Shown: positions 1 to 11,473, numbered from the stretch's first letter. The stretch is 64,000 nt of DNA from Pantoea trifolii (GCF_024506435.1 NZ_JANIET010000001.1:1426001-1490000); one strand, 5' to 3'. The notes: generated by a model from the sequence alone, not told the origin. Translations and numbers: made by a program.

Positions 1-925
1 AAGTGACCGCCGCAGAAACCGGATTGCCCGGTAAACCGCAGAACCAGCTATTAGCCAGACGCCCAAAGGCAAAAGGTTTGCCGGGTTTGATAGCCAGTTT
101 CCAGAAGGTGATGGCGCCGAGCTCTTCCAGCATCGCACGGGTGAAGTCGGCTTCGCCAACCGACACGCCGCCGGTGCTGATCACCACATCGGCCTGACGA
201 TCGGCTTCGGTAAAGGCGGTACGCAGCGCCGCCTGATCGTCGGCAATGACGCCAAGATCGATCACTTCGCAGCCGAGTTTGTTGAGCATTAACGCCACGG
301 TAAAGCGGTTGGTGTCGTAAATCTGGCCTTCCGCCAGCGGCTGACCGACCGCTTGCAACTCATCGCCGGTGGAGAAAATTGCCACGCGCAGTTTGCGCAG
401 CACGCTCACTTCAGCAATGCCCAGCGACGCCAGCAGCGGCAATTCGGCCGCGCCGAGACGCACACCGGCGTCCAGCACCTGTTTGCCCGCCTGAATGTCT
501 TCGCCGATACGACGAATGTTCTGCGCGGCCTGCACCGGCGCGGTAATCACTATGCCGCCGTCGCGCTGCTCCGTTTGTTCCTGCATCACCACGGCATCAC
601 AACCGGCGGGAATCGGCGCGCCGGTCATGATGCGGATCACGCTGCCCGCTGGCCATTCGCCGTTAAACGGCGCACCAGCAAAGGCTTTACCGGCCACCGG
701 CAACACGCGATCGGGCGCGATATCGGCCAGACGCAGCGCATAGCCGTCCATCGCCGAGTTATCAAACGAGGGCACATCAAGCGGTGAAAGAATCGGTTTC
801 GCGGTGATACGTCCGGCGGCTTCAAACAGCGAGACGTTGAGCGAATCGCTGATCGGCGTCAGCTGTTGCAGCATCTTTTGCTGCGCGTCTTCGAGGGAGA
901 TTAATCCTGCGGTAAAAGGTTCCAT
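1..925 (-). CDS. moeA: Molybdopterin molybdenumtransferase MoeA (3' end off the window)
   Basis: MoeA inserts molybdate into adenylylated molybdopterin to finish the molybdenum cofactor in the cytoplasm. The reverse strand reads [15 protein letters not shown] from an ATG at 925, and the reading frame stays open to the left edge. About 308 codons are present, against roughly 411 residues in the E. coli protein, so the last quarter is missing because of the window border. The motifs MDGYALR, FSTGDEL and GLPGNPVS are typical of the family, the last lying near the edge. It is divergent from iaaA, as in E. coli, where moeB follows moeA; moeB would lie outside this window. Confidence 0.96.
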   Translation of the reverse strand, partial: MEPFTAGLISLEDAQQKMLQQLTPISDSLNVSLFEAAGRITAKPILSPLDVPSFDNSAMDGYALRLADIAPDRVLPVAGKAFAGAPFNGEWPAGSVIRIMTGAPIPAGCDAVVMQEQTEQRDGGIVITAPVQAAQNIRRIGEDIQAGKQVLDAGVRLGAAELPLLASLGIAEVSVLRKLRVAIFSTGDELQAVGQPLAEGQIYDTNRFTVALMLNKLGCEVIDLGVIADDQAALRTAFTEADRQADVVISTGGVSVGEADFTRAMLEELGAITFWKLAIKPGKPFAFGRLANSWFCGLPGNPVSAAVT

Positions 926-1214
926 GTCCAATTCTGCCTGGTTAATTTCAGATGCGGTCTATTATGGGTAATGCGTGGCCGTTAAGCGAGAGTTGGTGGT
1001 CAGGAAGGGGAATTTGTAGGGTCGCCATTTAGGGTGATCAGGAAAACCACTCACAACCAAAAAAGCATAATCCACAATAAAAGGTTATGACCGCGCAGGC
1101 AGTTTCTGCTTTACAAGATGAGGGTGCCTTTCTATAGTCGAAAATTGCCAAAAAAAGATGAAAACCATTCTAAATCAGTGTTTTTGGTTCTGATTCCTTC
1201 ACAGGGTACCGGTT
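926..1214. other. moeA-iaaA divergent intergenic region
   Basis: These 289 bases must carry the promoters of the two divergent genes, but I could not pick a convincing -35/-10 pair. A half copy of the dispersed GTAGG-tagged repeat lies at 1016-1036 (GTAGGGTCGCCAT without its second arm). No small gene is evident. Confidence 0.5.
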
Positions 1215-2180
1215 ATGGCTAAAGCAGTTATCGCAATTCACGGCGGTGCGGGCGCGATTACGCGTGCGGCAATGAGCGTCGAAAAAGAGCAGCACTATCG
1301 TCAGCAACTCAGCGCAATCGTTACCGCAGGCCAGCAAATTCTGGCCGCCGGCGGCAGTGCGCTGGATGCCGTTACAGAAGCCGTGCGCCTGCTGGAAGAG
1401 TGTCCGCTGTTTAACGCAGGCAAGGGCGCGGTGTTCACCCATCAGGGCACGCATGAACTCGATGCCAGCATTATGGATGGCCGCACGCTGGACGTCGGCG
1501 CGGTCGCGGGCGTCAGCCACATTCGCAATCCGATTCTGGCGGCGCGTAAAGTGCTGGAAAACAGTCCGCACGTGCTGTTTATCGGTGCGGGCGCAGAAGC
1601 CTTTGCCGCAGCGCAGGGTTTAGCGCCGGTCGAGGCCGATTTCTTCTCCACGCCGGAGCGCTGGGAACAGCTGCAGCGCGCGCTGCACAGCCAGCAGATG
1701 GTGCTGGATCACGACGGTGAAGCAAACAGCCACAGCGACGATCCGCTGGACCCGGATCGCAAATTCGGCACCGTCGGTGCGGTGGCGCTCGATCTTCAGG
1801 GTAATCTGGCGGCCGCCACCTCAACCGGCGGCATGACCAACAAACAGGCCGGTCGCGTGGGCGATTCGCCGTTGGTCGGCGCGGGCTGCTACGCCAGCAA
1901 CGACACCGTGGCGGTCTCCTGTACCGGCACCGGTGAGGTGTTTATCCGCACGCTCGCCGCCTATGACGTGGCGGCGCAGATGCATTACGCCGGACGCTCG
2001 CTGCAGCAGGCCACCGCCAACGTCATTCATGACAAAGTGCAGGAGCTGGAGGGCAGCGGCGGGCTGATTGCCATTGACGCCGCAGGCAATGTGGCGCTGC
2101 CGTTTAACAGCGAAGGCATGTATCGCGGATTCGCCTATGTGGATGGCGACGTTGAGGTAGCAATTTACCGCGACAGCTAA
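1215..2180 (+). CDS. iaaA: Isoaspartyl peptidase / L-asparaginase IaaA
   Basis: This is an N-terminal nucleophile (Ntn) hydrolase of 321 residues that cleaves isoaspartyl dipeptides and, weakly, asparagine. The precursor cuts itself before a catalytic threonine. That threonine is visible in FGTVGAVALD at about residue 186, followed by the conserved STGGMTNK substrate-loop motif near 208. The N-terminus MAKAVIAIHGGAGA is typical of the family. The stop is only 9 bases before gsiA, so it is probably cotranscribed with the gsi genes, as in E. coli. The context suggests that peptides and amides released from glutathione or other imported peptides are degraded. Start at the ATG after a weak AGGG. 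Confidence 0.96.
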   Translation: MAKAVIAIHGGAGAITRAAMSVEKEQHYRQQLSAIVTAGQQILAAGGSALDAVTEAVRLLEECPLFNAGKGAVFTHQGTHELDASIMDGRTLDVGAVAGVSHIRNPILAARKVLENSPHVLFIGAGAEAFAAAQGLAPVEADFFSTPERWEQLQRALHSQQMVLDHDGEANSHSDDPLDPDRKFGTVGAVALDLQGNLAAATSTGGMTNKQAGRVGDSPLVGAGCYASNDTVAVSCTGTGEVFIRTLAAYDVAAQMHYAGRSLQQATANVIHDKVQELEGSGGLIAIDAAGNVALPFNSEGMYRGFAYVDGDVEVAIYRDS

Positions 2181-2189
2181 GGAGCAGGC

Positions 2190-4046
2190 ATGACGGACCA
2201 AAAGCTGCAGTTTGCGCCGGAGCAGGTTCTGGCGGTGCGCGATCTTAACGTGCGCTTTGAGCATGAAGGGCGCATTACCGAAGCGGTACGCAACCTGTCG
2301 CTCAACCTGCATCGCGGTGAAACGTTGGCGCTGGTGGGCGAATCGGGCTCGGGAAAATCTGTCACCTCGTTGGCGCTGATGCGCTTGATTCAGCAGGCCG
2401 GTGGTGAAGTGAGCGGCGAAATCGAGCTGCGTCGTCGCAATGGCGAGGTGCTGGATGTGATGCGCGCGTCGAACGGTCAGATGCGCAACGTGCGCGGCGC
2501 CGATATGGCGATGATTTTTCAGGAGCCGATGACCTCGCTCAATCCGGTATTCACGGTTGGCGAGCAGATTGCGGAATCCATCCGTCTGCATCAGGGCAAA
2601 AGTCATCAGCAGGCGTTGGCGGAAGCACGGCGCATGCTCGATTTAGTGCGCATTCCCGAAGCGCAAAATGTGTTATCGCGCTATCCGCATCAACTCTCTG
2701 GCGGCATGCGCCAGCGTGTGATGATTGCCATGGCGCTGTCGTGCAAACCGGCGTTGCTGATTGCCGATGAACCCACCACCGCACTCGACGTCACCATTCA
2801 GGCGCAAATTCTGCAATTGATCCGCGTGCTGCAAAAAGAGATGCAGATGGGGGTGATTTTTATTACCCACGATATGGGCGTGGTGGCGGAGATGGCCGAC
2901 CGCGTGCAGGTAATGTATCGCGGTGATGTGGTGGAACGCGCGCCGGTGCAGCAGCTGTTTGCTGAACCGCAGCAGCCGTATACCCGCGCGTTACTGGCAG
3001 CGGTGCCCAAACTGGGGGCGATGCACGGCCAGCCGCTACCGGCTAAATTTCCCTTATTGCATGCCAACGGACGCGAAGAGCAGGCCGCGCCGCAGGACAC
3101 GGTGCGTCACGATCGACCGCCGATTTTGCAGGTGCGTGATTTGGTCACGCGCTTTGATATTCGCGGCGGCTTGCTCAATCGCGTCAAGCGTCGCGTGCAC
3201 GCGGTGGAGAAAGTCAGTTTCGATCTCCATGCCGGTGAAACGCTGGCGCTGGTGGGGGAATCCGGCTGCGGAAAATCCACCACCGGACGTTCACTGCTGC
3301 GGCTGGTGGCCAGCCAGGGCGGCACCATCACCTTTGACGGCCAGCGCATCGATGCGCTGCAGGGCAATGCGCTGGCGTCACTGCGCCGCGATATCCAGTT
3401 TATTTTCCAGGATCCTTACGCCTCGCTTGATCCGCGTTTAACCGTCGGTTTCTCGATCATGGAACCGCTGCTGGTGCATAAAACGCTGGATCGCCGTCAG
3501 GCGGAGAAACGCGTTGCCTGGCTGCTGGAGCGCGTCGGTTTGCTACCGGAACATGCGCAGCGCTATCCGCACGAATTTTCCGGCGGCCAGCGCCAGCGTA
3601 TCTGCATTGCGCGCGCGCTGGCGCTCAATCCCAAAGTGGTGATCGCCGATGAATCGGTGTCGGCGCTGGACGTGTCGATTCAGGCGCAGATCATCAACCT
3701 GATGCTCGATTTGCAGCGTGAATTTGGTATCGCCTTCTTATTTATCTCGCACGATATGGCGGTGGTGGAACGCATCAGCCATCGCGTGGCGGTGATGTAT
3801 CTCGGACAGATTGTGGAGATGGGGCCGCGCCAGGCGGTATTTGAGCAGCCGCGCCATCCGTACACTAAAAAACTGATGGCCGCTGTGCCGGTGGCCGATC
3901 CGGCGCATCGGCATCGTGAGCGGGCGCTGATGGTGGATGAGATCCCCAGCCCGATTCGCCCGCTGGGCGATGAGCCGGAAGTGGCGCCTTTACTGGAAGT
4001 GGCACCGGGCCATTTTGTCGCCCGGCACGCAATTAGCGGCGCCTGA
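2190..4046 (+). CDS. gsiA: Glutathione ABC importer, ATP-binding protein GsiA
   Basis: GsiA powers glutathione uptake across the inner membrane. It is a tandem ABC protein of 618 residues. The first domain has Walker A GESGSGKS at residues 50-57 and the signature LSGGMRQR. The second has Walker A GESGCGKS near 355-362 and the signature FSGGQRQR. Each half ends with the oligopeptide-transporter C-terminal extension that contains HPYT- or QPYT-like motifs. A Shine-Dalgarno AAGGAG lies 6 bases before the ATG. It is followed by gsiB, gsiC and gsiD in the usual order. A dipeptide-type specificity cannot be excluded from the ATPase alone; the operon context supports glutathione. Confidence 0.96.
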   Translation: MTDQKLQFAPEQVLAVRDLNVRFEHEGRITEAVRNLSLNLHRGETLALVGESGSGKSVTSLALMRLIQQAGGEVSGEIELRRRNGEVLDVMRASNGQMRNVRGADMAMIFQEPMTSLNPVFTVGEQIAESIRLHQGKSHQQALAEARRMLDLVRIPEAQNVLSRYPHQLSGGMRQRVMIAMALSCKPALLIADEPTTALDVTIQAQILQLIRVLQKEMQMGVIFITHDMGVVAEMADRVQVMYRGDVVERAPVQQLFAEPQQPYTRALLAAVPKLGAMHGQPLPAKFPLLHANGREEQAAPQDTVRHDRPPILQVRDLVTRFDIRGGLLNRVKRRVHAVEKVSFDLHAGETLALVGESGCGKSTTGRSLLRLVASQGGTITFDGQRIDALQGNALASLRRDIQFIFQDPYASLDPRLTVGFSIMEPLLVHKTLDRRQAEKRVAWLLERVGLLPEHAQRYPHEFSGGQRQRICIARALALNPKVVIADESVSALDVSIQAQIINLMLDLQREFGIAFLFISHDMAVVERISHRVAVMYLGQIVEMGPRQAVFEQPRHPYTKKLMAAVPVADPAHRHRERALMVDEIPSPIRPLGDEPEVAPLLEVAPGHFVARHAISGA

Positions 4047-4109
4047 GCAGCAAACAACCGCACATCTTTGGATGTCGCGCATGACAGGGATTACAGGAGA
4101 ACGATAACG

Positions 4110-5645
4110 ATGCACCATATTATGCGAAAAGGGGTTATCACTGCCGGTTTGTTGAGTTCGGCGCTGGCGCTGCCCGCGTGGGCGGCGAAAGATGCGGTGA
4201 TTGCGGTGGCCTCGACCTTTACCACGCTCGATCCGTATGACGCGAACGATACGCTGTCGCAGGCGGTGGCGAAGTCCTTCTATCAGGGCTTGTTCGGCTT
4301 CGATAAAGACATGAAGCTGACCAACGTGCTGGCAGAAAGCTATCAGGCGAGCAGCGACGGTTTGACCTACACCATCAAGCTGCGCCCCGGCGTGAAATTC
4401 CAGGATGGCACCGACTTCAATGCCGAAGCGGTAAAAGTAAACCTCGATCGCGCCAGTAATCCGGATAACCATCTCAAACGCTATAACCTGTTCAAATATA
4501 TCGCCACCACCGAAGTGGTCGATCCGAGCACGATCAAGATTACCCTGAAGCAGCCATTCTCGGCCTTCATCAACAACCTCGCGCATCCGGCGGCGGTGAT
4601 GATTTCGCCGACTGCGCTGAAGAAATATGGCAAGGATATCGGCTTCCATCCGGTGGGAACCGGCCCGTTTGCCTTTGATACCTGGAACCAGACCGACTTC
4701 GTGAAAGTGAAGAAGTGGGATGGCTACTGGAAAAAAGGCTATCCGAAGCTGGATAGCATTACCTGGCGTCCGGTGGTGGATAACAACACCCGCGCGGCGA
4801 TGCTGCAAACCGGCGAAGCGAGCTTTGCTTTCCCGGTGCCGTTCGAGCAGGCCAAACTGCTGGAAGGTAACAGCAAGCTCGATGTGGTCACCACGCCATC
4901 GATCATGCAGCGCTACATCAGCCTCAATGTGACGCAAAAGCCGTTTGATAACCCGAAAGTGCGTGAAGCGCTAGAGCACGCGATTAACCGTCAGGCGCTG
5001 GCGAAAGTCGCCTTTGCCGGTTACGCCACGCCAGCCACCGGCATCGTGCCGCCGAGCATCGACTTTGCGCAGAGCTATCCGGCGATCAAATACGATCCGG
5101 CCAAAGCGCGCGAACTGCTAAAGGAAGCGGGCTTCCCAAACGGTTTCGAAACCACCTTGTGGTCGTCGCATAACCACAGTACCGCGCAGAAAGTGCTGCA
5201 GTTCACCCAGCAGCAGCTGGCGCAGGTGGGCGTGAAGGTGAAAGTGACGGCGATGGATGCCGGTCAACGTGCGGCTGAAGTGGAGAGTAAAGGTCAGAAA
5301 GAGAGCGGTGTACGCATGTTCTACACCGGCTGGTCAGCCTCAACCGGTGAAGCCGACTGGGCGCTGACGCCGCTGTTCGCCACCACCTCATGGCCGCCAG
5401 CGATCTTCAACACCGCCTTCTACAGCAATCCGCAGGTGGATAAAGACCTTGCCGATGCGCTTAAAACCACCGATCGCGACCAGAAAGCTAAGCTGTACAA
5501 AGACGCGCAGGATCGCATCTGGAACGACCATCCGTGGATCCCGCTGGTGGTGGAACAACTGCTGTCAGCCAACAATAAAAACCTCAGCGGTTTTTATGTC
5601 ATGCCCGATACCTCATTCAATTTTGATGAGGCCGATCTGAAGTAA
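4110..5645 (+). CDS. gsiB: Glutathione-binding periplasmic protein GsiB
   Basis: GsiB captures glutathione in the periplasm and hands it to GsiC/GsiD. The product is 511 residues of the SBP_bac_5 family. It begins with a signal peptide (basic MHHIMRKG, hydrophobic core, cleavage after LPAWA). I chose the ATG at 4110 because CAGGAGA lies 9 bases upstream; an in-frame ATG at 4068 would add 14 residues that do not look like a signal peptide, and 4122 is a further possible start. A strong hairpin follows the stop, which commonly lets the binding protein be made in excess over the permeases. Confidence 0.95.
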   Translation: MHHIMRKGVITAGLLSSALALPAWAAKDAVIAVASTFTTLDPYDANDTLSQAVAKSFYQGLFGFDKDMKLTNVLAESYQASSDGLTYTIKLRPGVKFQDGTDFNAEAVKVNLDRASNPDNHLKRYNLFKYIATTEVVDPSTIKITLKQPFSAFINNLAHPAAVMISPTALKKYGKDIGFHPVGTGPFAFDTWNQTDFVKVKKWDGYWKKGYPKLDSITWRPVVDNNTRAAMLQTGEASFAFPVPFEQAKLLEGNSKLDVVTTPSIMQRYISLNVTQKPFDNPKVREALEHAINRQALAKVAFAGYATPATGIVPPSIDFAQSYPAIKYDPAKARELLKEAGFPNGFETTLWSSHNHSTAQKVLQFTQQQLAQVGVKVKVTAMDAGQRAAEVESKGQKESGVRMFYTGWSASTGEADWALTPLFATTSWPPAIFNTAFYSNPQVDKDLADALKTTDRDQKAKLYKDAQDRIWNDHPWIPLVVEQLLSANNKNLSGFYVMPDTSFNFDEADLK

Positions 5646-5650
5646 CAGAC

Positions 5651-5676
5651 GCGGCCAGCCTTAGCGGGCTGGCCGA
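5651..5676 (+). other. Intra-operon hairpin between gsiB and gsiC
   Basis: GGCCAGCC and GGCTGGCC form an 8 bp stem with a short loop, and no U-run follows. Its place just after the binding-protein gene suggests an mRNA-stabilising or partial-attenuation hairpin rather than a full terminator. This is an inference from position. Confidence 0.7.
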
Positions 5677-5694
5677 TGCTGCGCAGGACTTCGC

Positions 5695-6615
5695 ATGCTC
5701 AACTATTTTCTCAAACGATTACTGGGACTGATTCCCACGCTGCTGATTGTGGCGGTGCTGGTGTTCCTGTTCGTCCATTTGCTGCCGGGCGATCCGGCGC
5801 GCCTGATTGCCGGCCCGGAAGCGGATGCCTCGGTGGTGGCGCTGGTGCGTCAGGATCTCGGTCTTGATCAGCCGCTGATCAAGCAGTTCTGGCACTTTAT
5901 GATCAATGCGGTGCAGGGCGATTTCGGCCATTCGCTGGTCTCGAAACGTCCGGTGATTGACGAAATTGCCGCGCGCTTTTTCCCGACGCTGTGGCTGACA
6001 CTGAGCAGCATGGTGTGGGCGGTGATTTTCGGTATGGCGATTGGCATCACCTCGGCGGTGTGGCGCAATCGCTGGCCCGATCGCATCGGCATGACGCTGG
6101 CGGTGTCGGGTATTTCTTTCCCGGCGTTTGCGCTTGGCATGCTGCTGATGCAGGTGTTTTCCGTCGAGCTTGGCTGGTTGCCGACCGTCGGCGCGGATAG
6201 CTGGAAACACTACATTTTGCCATCGATCACCTTGGGTGCAGCGGTGGCGGCGGTGATGGCGCGCTTCACCCGCGCGTCGTTTGTGGAGGTGATGCAGGAA
6301 GATTACATGCGCACCGCGCGCGCCAAAGGGGTACGCGAATCGCTGGTGGTGGTGAAACACGGCCTGCGTAACGCCATGATTCCCGTGATTACCATGATGG
6401 GCCTGCAGTTTGGTTTCCTGCTCGGCGGCTCGATTGTGGTGGAAGTGGTGTTCAACTGGCCAGGCTTAGGCCGCTTGCTGGTGGATTCAGTCGAGATGCG
6501 CGATTACCCGGTGATTCAGGCCGAAGTGCTGCTGTTCTCGCTGGAATTCATTCTGATTAACCTGATTGTTGACGTGCTGTACGCGGCAATCAACCCGGCC
6601 ATTCGCTACAAGTAA
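5695..6615 (+). CDS. gsiC: Glutathione ABC importer permease GsiC
   Basis: GsiC is one of the two inner-membrane permeases that form the glutathione channel. It has 306 residues with about six hydrophobic segments, starting [20 protein letters not shown]. It carries the DppB/OppB-type N-terminal domain, and the EAA loop reads [23 protein letters not shown] near residues 203-225. The C-terminus [11 protein letters not shown] is typical. It sits 50 bases after gsiB and 10 bases before gsiD. Confidence 0.95.
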   Translation: MLNYFLKRLLGLIPTLLIVAVLVFLFVHLLPGDPARLIAGPEADASVVALVRQDLGLDQPLIKQFWHFMINAVQGDFGHSLVSKRPVIDEIAARFFPTLWLTLSSMVWAVIFGMAIGITSAVWRNRWPDRIGMTLAVSGISFPAFALGMLLMQVFSVELGWLPTVGADSWKHYILPSITLGAAVAAVMARFTRASFVEVMQEDYMRTARAKGVRESLVVVKHGLRNAMIPVITMMGLQFGFLLGGSIVVEVVFNWPGLGRLLVDSVEMRDYPVIQAEVLLFSLEFILINLIVDVLYAAINPAIRYK

Positions 6616-6625
6616 GGAGTCGCAA

Positions 6626-7531
6626 TTGAAGAACTGGCGACGAGCCGCGGCATTGAAAACCATGCCGACTATCACGGAAAACCGGGTACGCACGCCGTGG
6701 CGCGAATTCTGGCGGCGCTTTCGCCGTCAGCATGTGGCGCTGCTGGCCGGATTGTTTGTGCTGCTGCTGATTGTGGTGGCGTTTATCGCGCCGCTGATTG
6801 CGCCTTTTGATGCGGAAAACTATTTCGATTACGACCGGCTGAACGAAGGGCCATCGCTGATGCACTGGTTTGGCGTTGATTCGCTGGGGCGCGATATCTT
6901 CAGCCGGGTGCTGGTCGGCACGCGCATTTCGCTGATTGCCGGTTTCTTCTCGGTGGCGATTGGCGCGCTGATCGGCACCGTGTTAGGTCTGCTGGCGGGC
7001 TATTACGAAGGCTGGTGGGATCGCATCACCATGCGCATCTGCGATGTATTGTTCGCGTTCCCCGGCATTTTGCTGGCGATTGCGGTGGTGGCAATTATGG
7101 GCAGCGGCATGAGCAACGTGATTGTTGCGGTGGCGATCTTCAGCATTCCGGCATTTGCCCGTTTGGTGCGCGGCAATACGCTGGTGCTGAAACATCAAAC
7201 CTATATTGAATCGGCACGTAGCATTGGTGCGTCGGACTGGACCATTATCATGCGTCACATCCTGCCCGGCACGGTGTCGTCGATTGTGGTCTATTTCACT
7301 ATGCGTATTGGTACGTCGATTATTACGGCGGCGAGTTTGTCCTTTCTCGGCCTCGGCGCGCAGCCACCCACGCCGGAGTGGGGCGCAATGCTCAATGAAG
7401 CGCGCGCCGATATGGTGATTGCGCCGCATGTCGCCATCTTCCCAAGCCTGGCGATTTTCCTCACCGTGCTGGCGTTTAACCTGCTGGGTGATGGTTTGCG
7501 TGATGCGCTGGATCCGAAATTGAAGACCTGA
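6626..7531 (+). CDS. gsiD: Glutathione ABC importer permease GsiD (TTG start)
   Basis: GsiD is the partner permease of GsiC, 301 residues with about six membrane segments and an EAA loop around [24 protein letters not shown] chose a TTG start at 6626: GGAG lies 7 bases upstream and the predicted [13 protein letters not shown] aligns with the N-terminus remembered for the E. coli protein. An ATG at 6566 would overlap gsiC by 50 bases and lacks a ribosome site; an ATG at 6662 is a shorter alternative. It is the last gene of the operon and ends 20 bases before a palindrome that can act as terminator. Confidence 0.93.
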   Translation: MKNWRRAAALKTMPTITENRVRTPWREFWRRFRRQHVALLAGLFVLLLIVVAFIAPLIAPFDAENYFDYDRLNEGPSLMHWFGVDSLGRDIFSRVLVGTRISLIAGFFSVAIGALIGTVLGLLAGYYEGWWDRITMRICDVLFAFPGILLAIAVVAIMGSGMSNVIVAVAIFSIPAFARLVRGNTLVLKHQTYIESARSIGASDWTIIMRHILPGTVSSIVVYFTMRIGTSIITAASLSFLGLGAQPPTPEWGAMLNEARADMVIAPHVAIFPSLAIFLTVLAFNLLGDGLRDALDPKLKT

Positions 7532-7550
7532 TGGTGGTTTGGTCGCCCGT

Positions 7551-7576
7551 AAGGTCGCCATTTATGGCGACCTTTT
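7551..7576. repeat. GTCGCCAT palindrome, likely bidirectional terminator
   Basis: AAGGTCGCCAT and ATGGCGACCTTTT form a near-perfect stem with a T-run on the plus side and an A-rich start on the minus side. It lies between the convergent gsiD and chemoreceptor genes, so it probably ends both. The core belongs to the dispersed palindrome family described at 16293, 27095 and 34928. Confidence 0.8.
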
Positions 7577-7598
7577 CGACAACCGCACAATCCCGCCC

Positions 7599-9260
7599 TT
7601 AAAACGTTTCCCAATTGTCATTATTGTGCGCGGTGGCAGGTGCGGCGCGGGTTGGCGTTATCACCGGTTTCACCATCTTCGCCACCGGCGCAGCGGCCTG
7701 GCGAGCGCCGGTTTTGAAGCGGGCCACCGCAGAAGAGAGGCTGCTGGCCTGCTGTTCCAGCGATGCCGACGCATTAGCGGATTCCTGCACCAGCGTGGCG
7801 TTCTGCTGCGTGACGCGATCCATCTCGTTCACCGCCTGCCCAATCTGGTCGATGCCGCGACTCTGCTCATCAGATGCCGAAGCAATCTCGCCCATGATAT
7901 CGGTGACGCGGGTGACAGCGCTGACGATCTCCTGCATGGTTTCACCGGCGCTGCTCACCTGTTGCGAACCGGTGTTGACGCGCTGCACGGAATTCTCAAT
8001 CAGCAGTTTGATCTCTTTCGCCGCCTGGGCGCTGCGCTGTGCCAGATTGCGCACTTCGCCTGCCACCACGGCAAAACCGCGACCCTGTTCACCGGCGCGT
8101 GCCGCTTCTACTGCTGCGTTGAGCGCAAGGATGTTGGTCTGGAAGGCGATGCCATCAATCACGCTGGTGATATCGGCGATTTTCTTCGAGCTGTCGGCGA
8201 TATCGCGCATGGTTTTCACCACGCCATCTACCACGTTGCCGCCTTTGTCGGCGGTTTCCGAGGCGGTTTTCGCCAGTTGCGTCGCCTGACGGGCGTTATC
8301 GGCGTTCTGTTTCACCGTGGCGGTCAGCTCTTCCATGCTCGCCGCAGTCTCTTCCAGTGACGCTGCCTGTTGTTCGGTGCGTGAGGAGAGATCGTTATTT
8401 CCCGTGGCAATCTCGCTGGCGCTGCCAAAAATCGCGTCCGCGCTATCACGCACATTGTTGATGGTGCTGAGCAGCGACTGCTGCATGTGGTTGAGGCTGG
8501 CGGCAATCGACGCCATTTCGCTGCGGCCTTCCACCTGCAAACGGGCAGAGAGATCGCCATCGGCGAAGCGTTCCATCTGCTGTTGTACCAGCTTCATCGG
8601 TGCCAGCAGAATGCGACGCACCAGAATCCACACGGCAACCAGCAGCAGCACCACAACCACCGCCATTACGGCGACCAACACCAGCATGTGCTGATAGTTA
8701 TTGTCATATTCCGCATTGCGCTCGGCCAGCAGCTGCACGTTCTGCTCACGCCACTGTTTGTAAGCCACTTCCAGATCGTCCTGCGCCTGCTGGGCATCAA
8801 GGTTGCCATAGGCGGCGTAATCATTGGCTTTCAGGAACGCCGCCGACTGTTTCAGCAATTCAGCGAAGGCAGCAAACTTAGCGTCGACTACACTGGCTGA
8901 ATCCGCGCTTTGTCCGGCGATACGCGGCATGCTCTTATAAAGATCAAAATGTTGCTTCGCTTCATCCAGTGACGCACCTGCGCTGATCAGCAGTTTGTTG
9001 ATGGCGGCGACTGACGCTTCATCCGTCTGTTTTTTCAGGATACGAATGGCGACGCGGTTGATGATCACGCGGGTCTTCACCAGCGTTTGCCAGCCATCGG
9101 CCAGCTCCCGTTGCTGGTGCGACAGCTGATTGCTGGTGGTGAAATTATGCTGTCCGGTAATCAGTGATGATAAAAACAGCGAGCCGGAAATCGCCTGCAT
9201 CGCGGTGAAAACCACCAATATCATCATGATGGCCGTCACAATTTTCATTCGTTTAAACAT
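7599..9260 (-). CDS. Methyl-accepting chemotaxis protein with NWETF tail
   Basis: This is a transmembrane chemoreceptor of 553 residues. It has a first membrane segment at about residues 6-32, a periplasmic four-helix (TarH-like) sensor of about 155 residues, a second membrane segment near 192-215, a HAMP linker, and a long coiled-coil signalling domain with the conserved hairpin tip ([20 protein letters not shown]). The last five residues, NWETF, are the tether that binds CheR and CheB. The ligand cannot be told from sequence. No other chemotaxis gene is nearby, so it is an orphan receptor working with distant Che proteins. E. coli has yliE/yliF at this place. Confidence 0.95.
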   Translation of the reverse strand: MFKRMKIVTAIMMILVVFTAMQAISGSLFLSSLITGQHNFTTSNQLSHQQRELADGWQTLVKTRVIINRVAIRILKKQTDEASVAAINKLLISAGASLDEAKQHFDLYKSMPRIAGQSADSASVVDAKFAAFAELLKQSAAFLKANDYAAYGNLDAQQAQDDLEVAYKQWREQNVQLLAERNAEYDNNYQHMLVLVAVMAVVVVLLLVAVWILVRRILLAPMKLVQQQMERFADGDLSARLQVEGRSEMASIAASLNHMQQSLLSTINNVRDSADAIFGSASEIATGNNDLSSRTEQQAASLEETAASMEELTATVKQNADNARQATQLAKTASETADKGGNVVDGVVKTMRDIADSSKKIADITSVIDGIAFQTNILALNAAVEAARAGEQGRGFAVVAGEVRNLAQRSAQAAKEIKLLIENSVQRVNTGSQQVSSAGETMQEIVSAVTRVTDIMGEIASASDEQSRGIDQIGQAVNEMDRVTQQNATLVQESANASASLEQQASSLSSAVARFKTGARQAAAPVAKMVKPVITPTRAAPATAHNNDNWETF

Positions 9261-9295
9261 AGGTGCGTCTCTGAGGAAGTAGGCTGATAGTGAAG

Positions 9296-9322
9296 TTATC
9301 GGTATAAAAGCAAATCGCTTAA
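9296..9322 (-). promoter_or_regulatory. Probable sigma28 (FliA) promoter of the chemoreceptor
   Basis: On the minus strand ACCGATAA (9296-9303) matches the FliA -10 GCCGATAA at 7 of 8 positions. TTAA (9319-9322) stands for the -35 TAAA with the expected 15-base spacer. It lies about 36 bases upstream of the start codon, which suits class-III flagellar/chemotaxis control. Confidence 0.7.
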
Positions 9323-9375
9323 GTGCCAGCGGGAAATAATTACGTCACAGGATGACGAGAGGCGGGAAAAAGCAG

Positions 9376-9825
9376 ATGAAAGCGTTTAATTATGAGCAGG
9401 ATTTCAAGCACATCGATTTTCGCCAGCAGCCAGAACTGTATCAGGTGGGGCGCGGCGAGCAGGGCGTGTTGATGGTCGAACCTTACAAAAGTGAGATTCT
9501 GCCGCACTGGCGTTTTCGTACCGTCGAGTTGGCAAAACAGTCTTCGCAGCAGATTATGCAGTTATTTGAAGCGTATCGCGCGCAGGACGATTTTGTCGGC
9601 ATGGACATGGCGCGCAAATATATTCAGATGGGTTATACGCGAGCGCGCCGCTACAGCAATCATCAGGGCGGACGAAAATATGACGAGGCGGGCAACGAAC
9701 TGCCGCGTACCACAGAAAAAGAAAAGGCCGCTGCGGCGGCCGTTTTCAAAGCGTGCTGGGATAAACTGCGCGCGGATACTGACTATCTGGCGCGCAAGCG
9801 TGCGCACCAGCAGAAGTATGGTTAA
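9376..9825 (+). CDS. DUF4385 family protein
   Basis: The product is a soluble 149-residue protein beginning [16 protein letters not shown], which I recognise as the DUF4385 family; no function is known to me. It has no signal peptide or membrane segment and is rich in charged and aromatic residues, with a conserved-looking central [26 protein letters not shown] that could hold a catalytic or nucleic-acid-binding surface. I preferred the ATG at 9376, preceded by GAGGCGGG, over an ATG at 9352. The last four bases overlap the 3' end of rimO on the other strand. It is absent from this place in E. coli. Confidence 0.85.
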   Translation: MKAFNYEQDFKHIDFRQQPELYQVGRGEQGVLMVEPYKSEILPHWRFRTVELAKQSSQQIMQLFEAYRAQDDFVGMDMARKYIQMGYTRARRYSNHQGGRKYDEAGNELPRTTEKEKAAAAAVFKACWDKLRADTDYLARKRAHQQKYG

Positions 9826-11147
9826 ACGCGCGTGCCCCACAGATCGTATTCGTCGGCGTGTTCGACTTTAACGCGCACCACATCACCGACTTTCACCTGA
9901 CGATCGCCGTTCAGATAGACCGCGCCATCAATTTCCGGCGCGTCAGCCATGCTGCGGCCGACCGCGCCTTCTTCATCCACTTCATCAATCAGCACCAGCA
10001 CTTCGCGGCCGATTTTTTCCTGCAGACGTTCGCTGGAGATCTTCTGTTGCAGCTGCATGAAGCGATCAAAACGATCCTGCTTCACGTCATCCGGTACCTG
10101 ATCCGGCAACTGGTTGGCGGTTGCGCCATCTACCGGGCTGTACTGGAAGCAGCCAACGCGATCGAGGCGCGCTTCCTGCAGGAAGTCGAGCAGCATCTGG
10201 AAATCGTCTTCGGTTTCGCCAGGGAAGCCGACGATAAAGGTTGAACGCAGCGTCAGCTCTGGGCAGATTTCACGCCAGCGCTTAATGCGCTCCAGCGTAC
10301 GCTCTACCGCGCCTGGACGCTTCATCAGCTTGAGGATGCGCGGGCTGGCGTGCTGCAGCGGAATGTCGAGGTACGGCAGAATCTTGCCTTCAGCCATCAG
10401 CGGAATAACGTCATCCACATGCGGATACGGATAAACGTAGTGCAGACGCACCCACACGCCGAGTTTGGCTAACTGCTCGCACAGGCTCACCATGCTGGTT
10501 TTCACTGGCGATCCGTTCCAGAAACCGGTGCGATGTTTGACATCCACGCCGTAAGCGGAGGTGTCTTGTGAGATCACCAGCAGCTCTTTCACGCCGGCTT
10601 CTACCAGACGTTTGGCTTCGTCGAGCACTGAACCAATTGGACGGCTATCCAGATCGCCACGCATCGATGGAATGATGCAGAAGGTGCAGCGATGGTTGCA
10701 GCCTTCGGAAATTTTCAGGTAGGCGTAATGGCGCGGCGTCAGTTTGACACCTTGCTCTGGCACCAGGCTGAGGAACGGGTTGTGCTCCGGCTTAGGCACA
10801 TAGGTGTGCACGTGCGAAAGCACCTGCTCGTAGCTGTGCGGGCCGGTGATTTCCAGCACCTTCGGATGCACTTCGCGGATCTGATCCACTTTGGCACCGA
10901 GGCAGCCGGTGACGATCACTTTGCCGTTCTCGTTCAGCGCTTCACCAATCGCTTCCAGAGATTCCTGTACGGCGCTATCAATAAATCCACAGGTGTTAAC
11001 GATGACGATCTCCGCATCATCGTAGCGTGGCACCACGTCATAGCCTTCGGTACGCAGCTCCGTCAGGATGCGTTCAGAGTCGACGAGGTTTTTCGGACAG
11101 CCGAGGGAGACGAACCCCACGCGCGGTGGATTTTTGACTTGGCTCAT
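9822..11147 (-). CDS. rimO: Ribosomal protein uS12 methylthiotransferase RimO
   Basis: RimO adds a methylthio group to an aspartate of ribosomal protein S12. It is a radical SAM enzyme of 441 residues. The N-terminal UPF0004 domain has cysteines at 17, 53 and 82 for one 4Fe-4S cluster. The radical SAM motif CNHRCTFC supplies C150, C154 and C157 for the second. A C-terminal TRAM domain (about 375-441) binds S12. Length and motifs equal the E. coli protein. In E. coli bssR lies next to it; here the carbonic anhydrase does. Confidence 0.98.
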   Translation of the reverse strand: MSQVKNPPRVGFVSLGCPKNLVDSERILTELRTEGYDVVPRYDDAEIVIVNTCGFIDSAVQESLEAIGEALNENGKVIVTGCLGAKVDQIREVHPKVLEITGPHSYEQVLSHVHTYVPKPEHNPFLSLVPEQGVKLTPRHYAYLKISEGCNHRCTFCIIPSMRGDLDSRPIGSVLDEAKRLVEAGVKELLVISQDTSAYGVDVKHRTGFWNGSPVKTSMVSLCEQLAKLGVWVRLHYVYPYPHVDDVIPLMAEGKILPYLDIPLQHASPRILKLMKRPGAVERTLERIKRWREICPELTLRSTFIVGFPGETEDDFQMLLDFLQEARLDRVGCFQYSPVDGATANQLPDQVPDDVKQDRFDRFMQLQQKISSERLQEKIGREVLVLIDEVDEEGAVGRSMADAPEIDGAVYLNGDRQVKVGDVVRVKVEHADEYDLWGTRV

Positions 11148-11473
11148 AAGGTTAAAAATTCATCATAATTAGTGTGGATAGGGGGGCGATTGTACAGAGG
11201 TTGCAGAGGAAAATGTATAGGCTGTGTAAGAATCTCCTTATCGACAACCAACGTGCTGGAGATATGCTTAACTCAGTGAGCGACGCGCGCTCTCATTAAG
11301 CGCCGCGCCTGCGTTGCTCGTCTGCGAACGTGATCCGAGTTGTGTAAGCTGACGTGTTTTGCTTAAATGTTGGGTCGGTAAAGGTAAGTACTTATCTTCA
11401 CTGAAAATTTCAAATCGCACTGATAGTGAATCCTCACTGCCAGGGCAGAAGTGGATAATGTGAGAGCAGACAT
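11148..11473. other. rimO-carbonic anhydrase intergenic region
   Basis: These 326 bases separate divergent genes. I see no convincing small gene, no terminator with a T-run and no named operator. A GC-rich segment at about 11280-11340 can fold weakly. The biofilm regulator gene bssR, found next to rimO in E. coli, is not present. Confidence 0.5.

Noticed and set aside
3990..4937. 315-codon open frame antisense to gsiB
   Set aside because: Antisense shadow of a clear binding-protein gene; the predicted product has no signal or domain.
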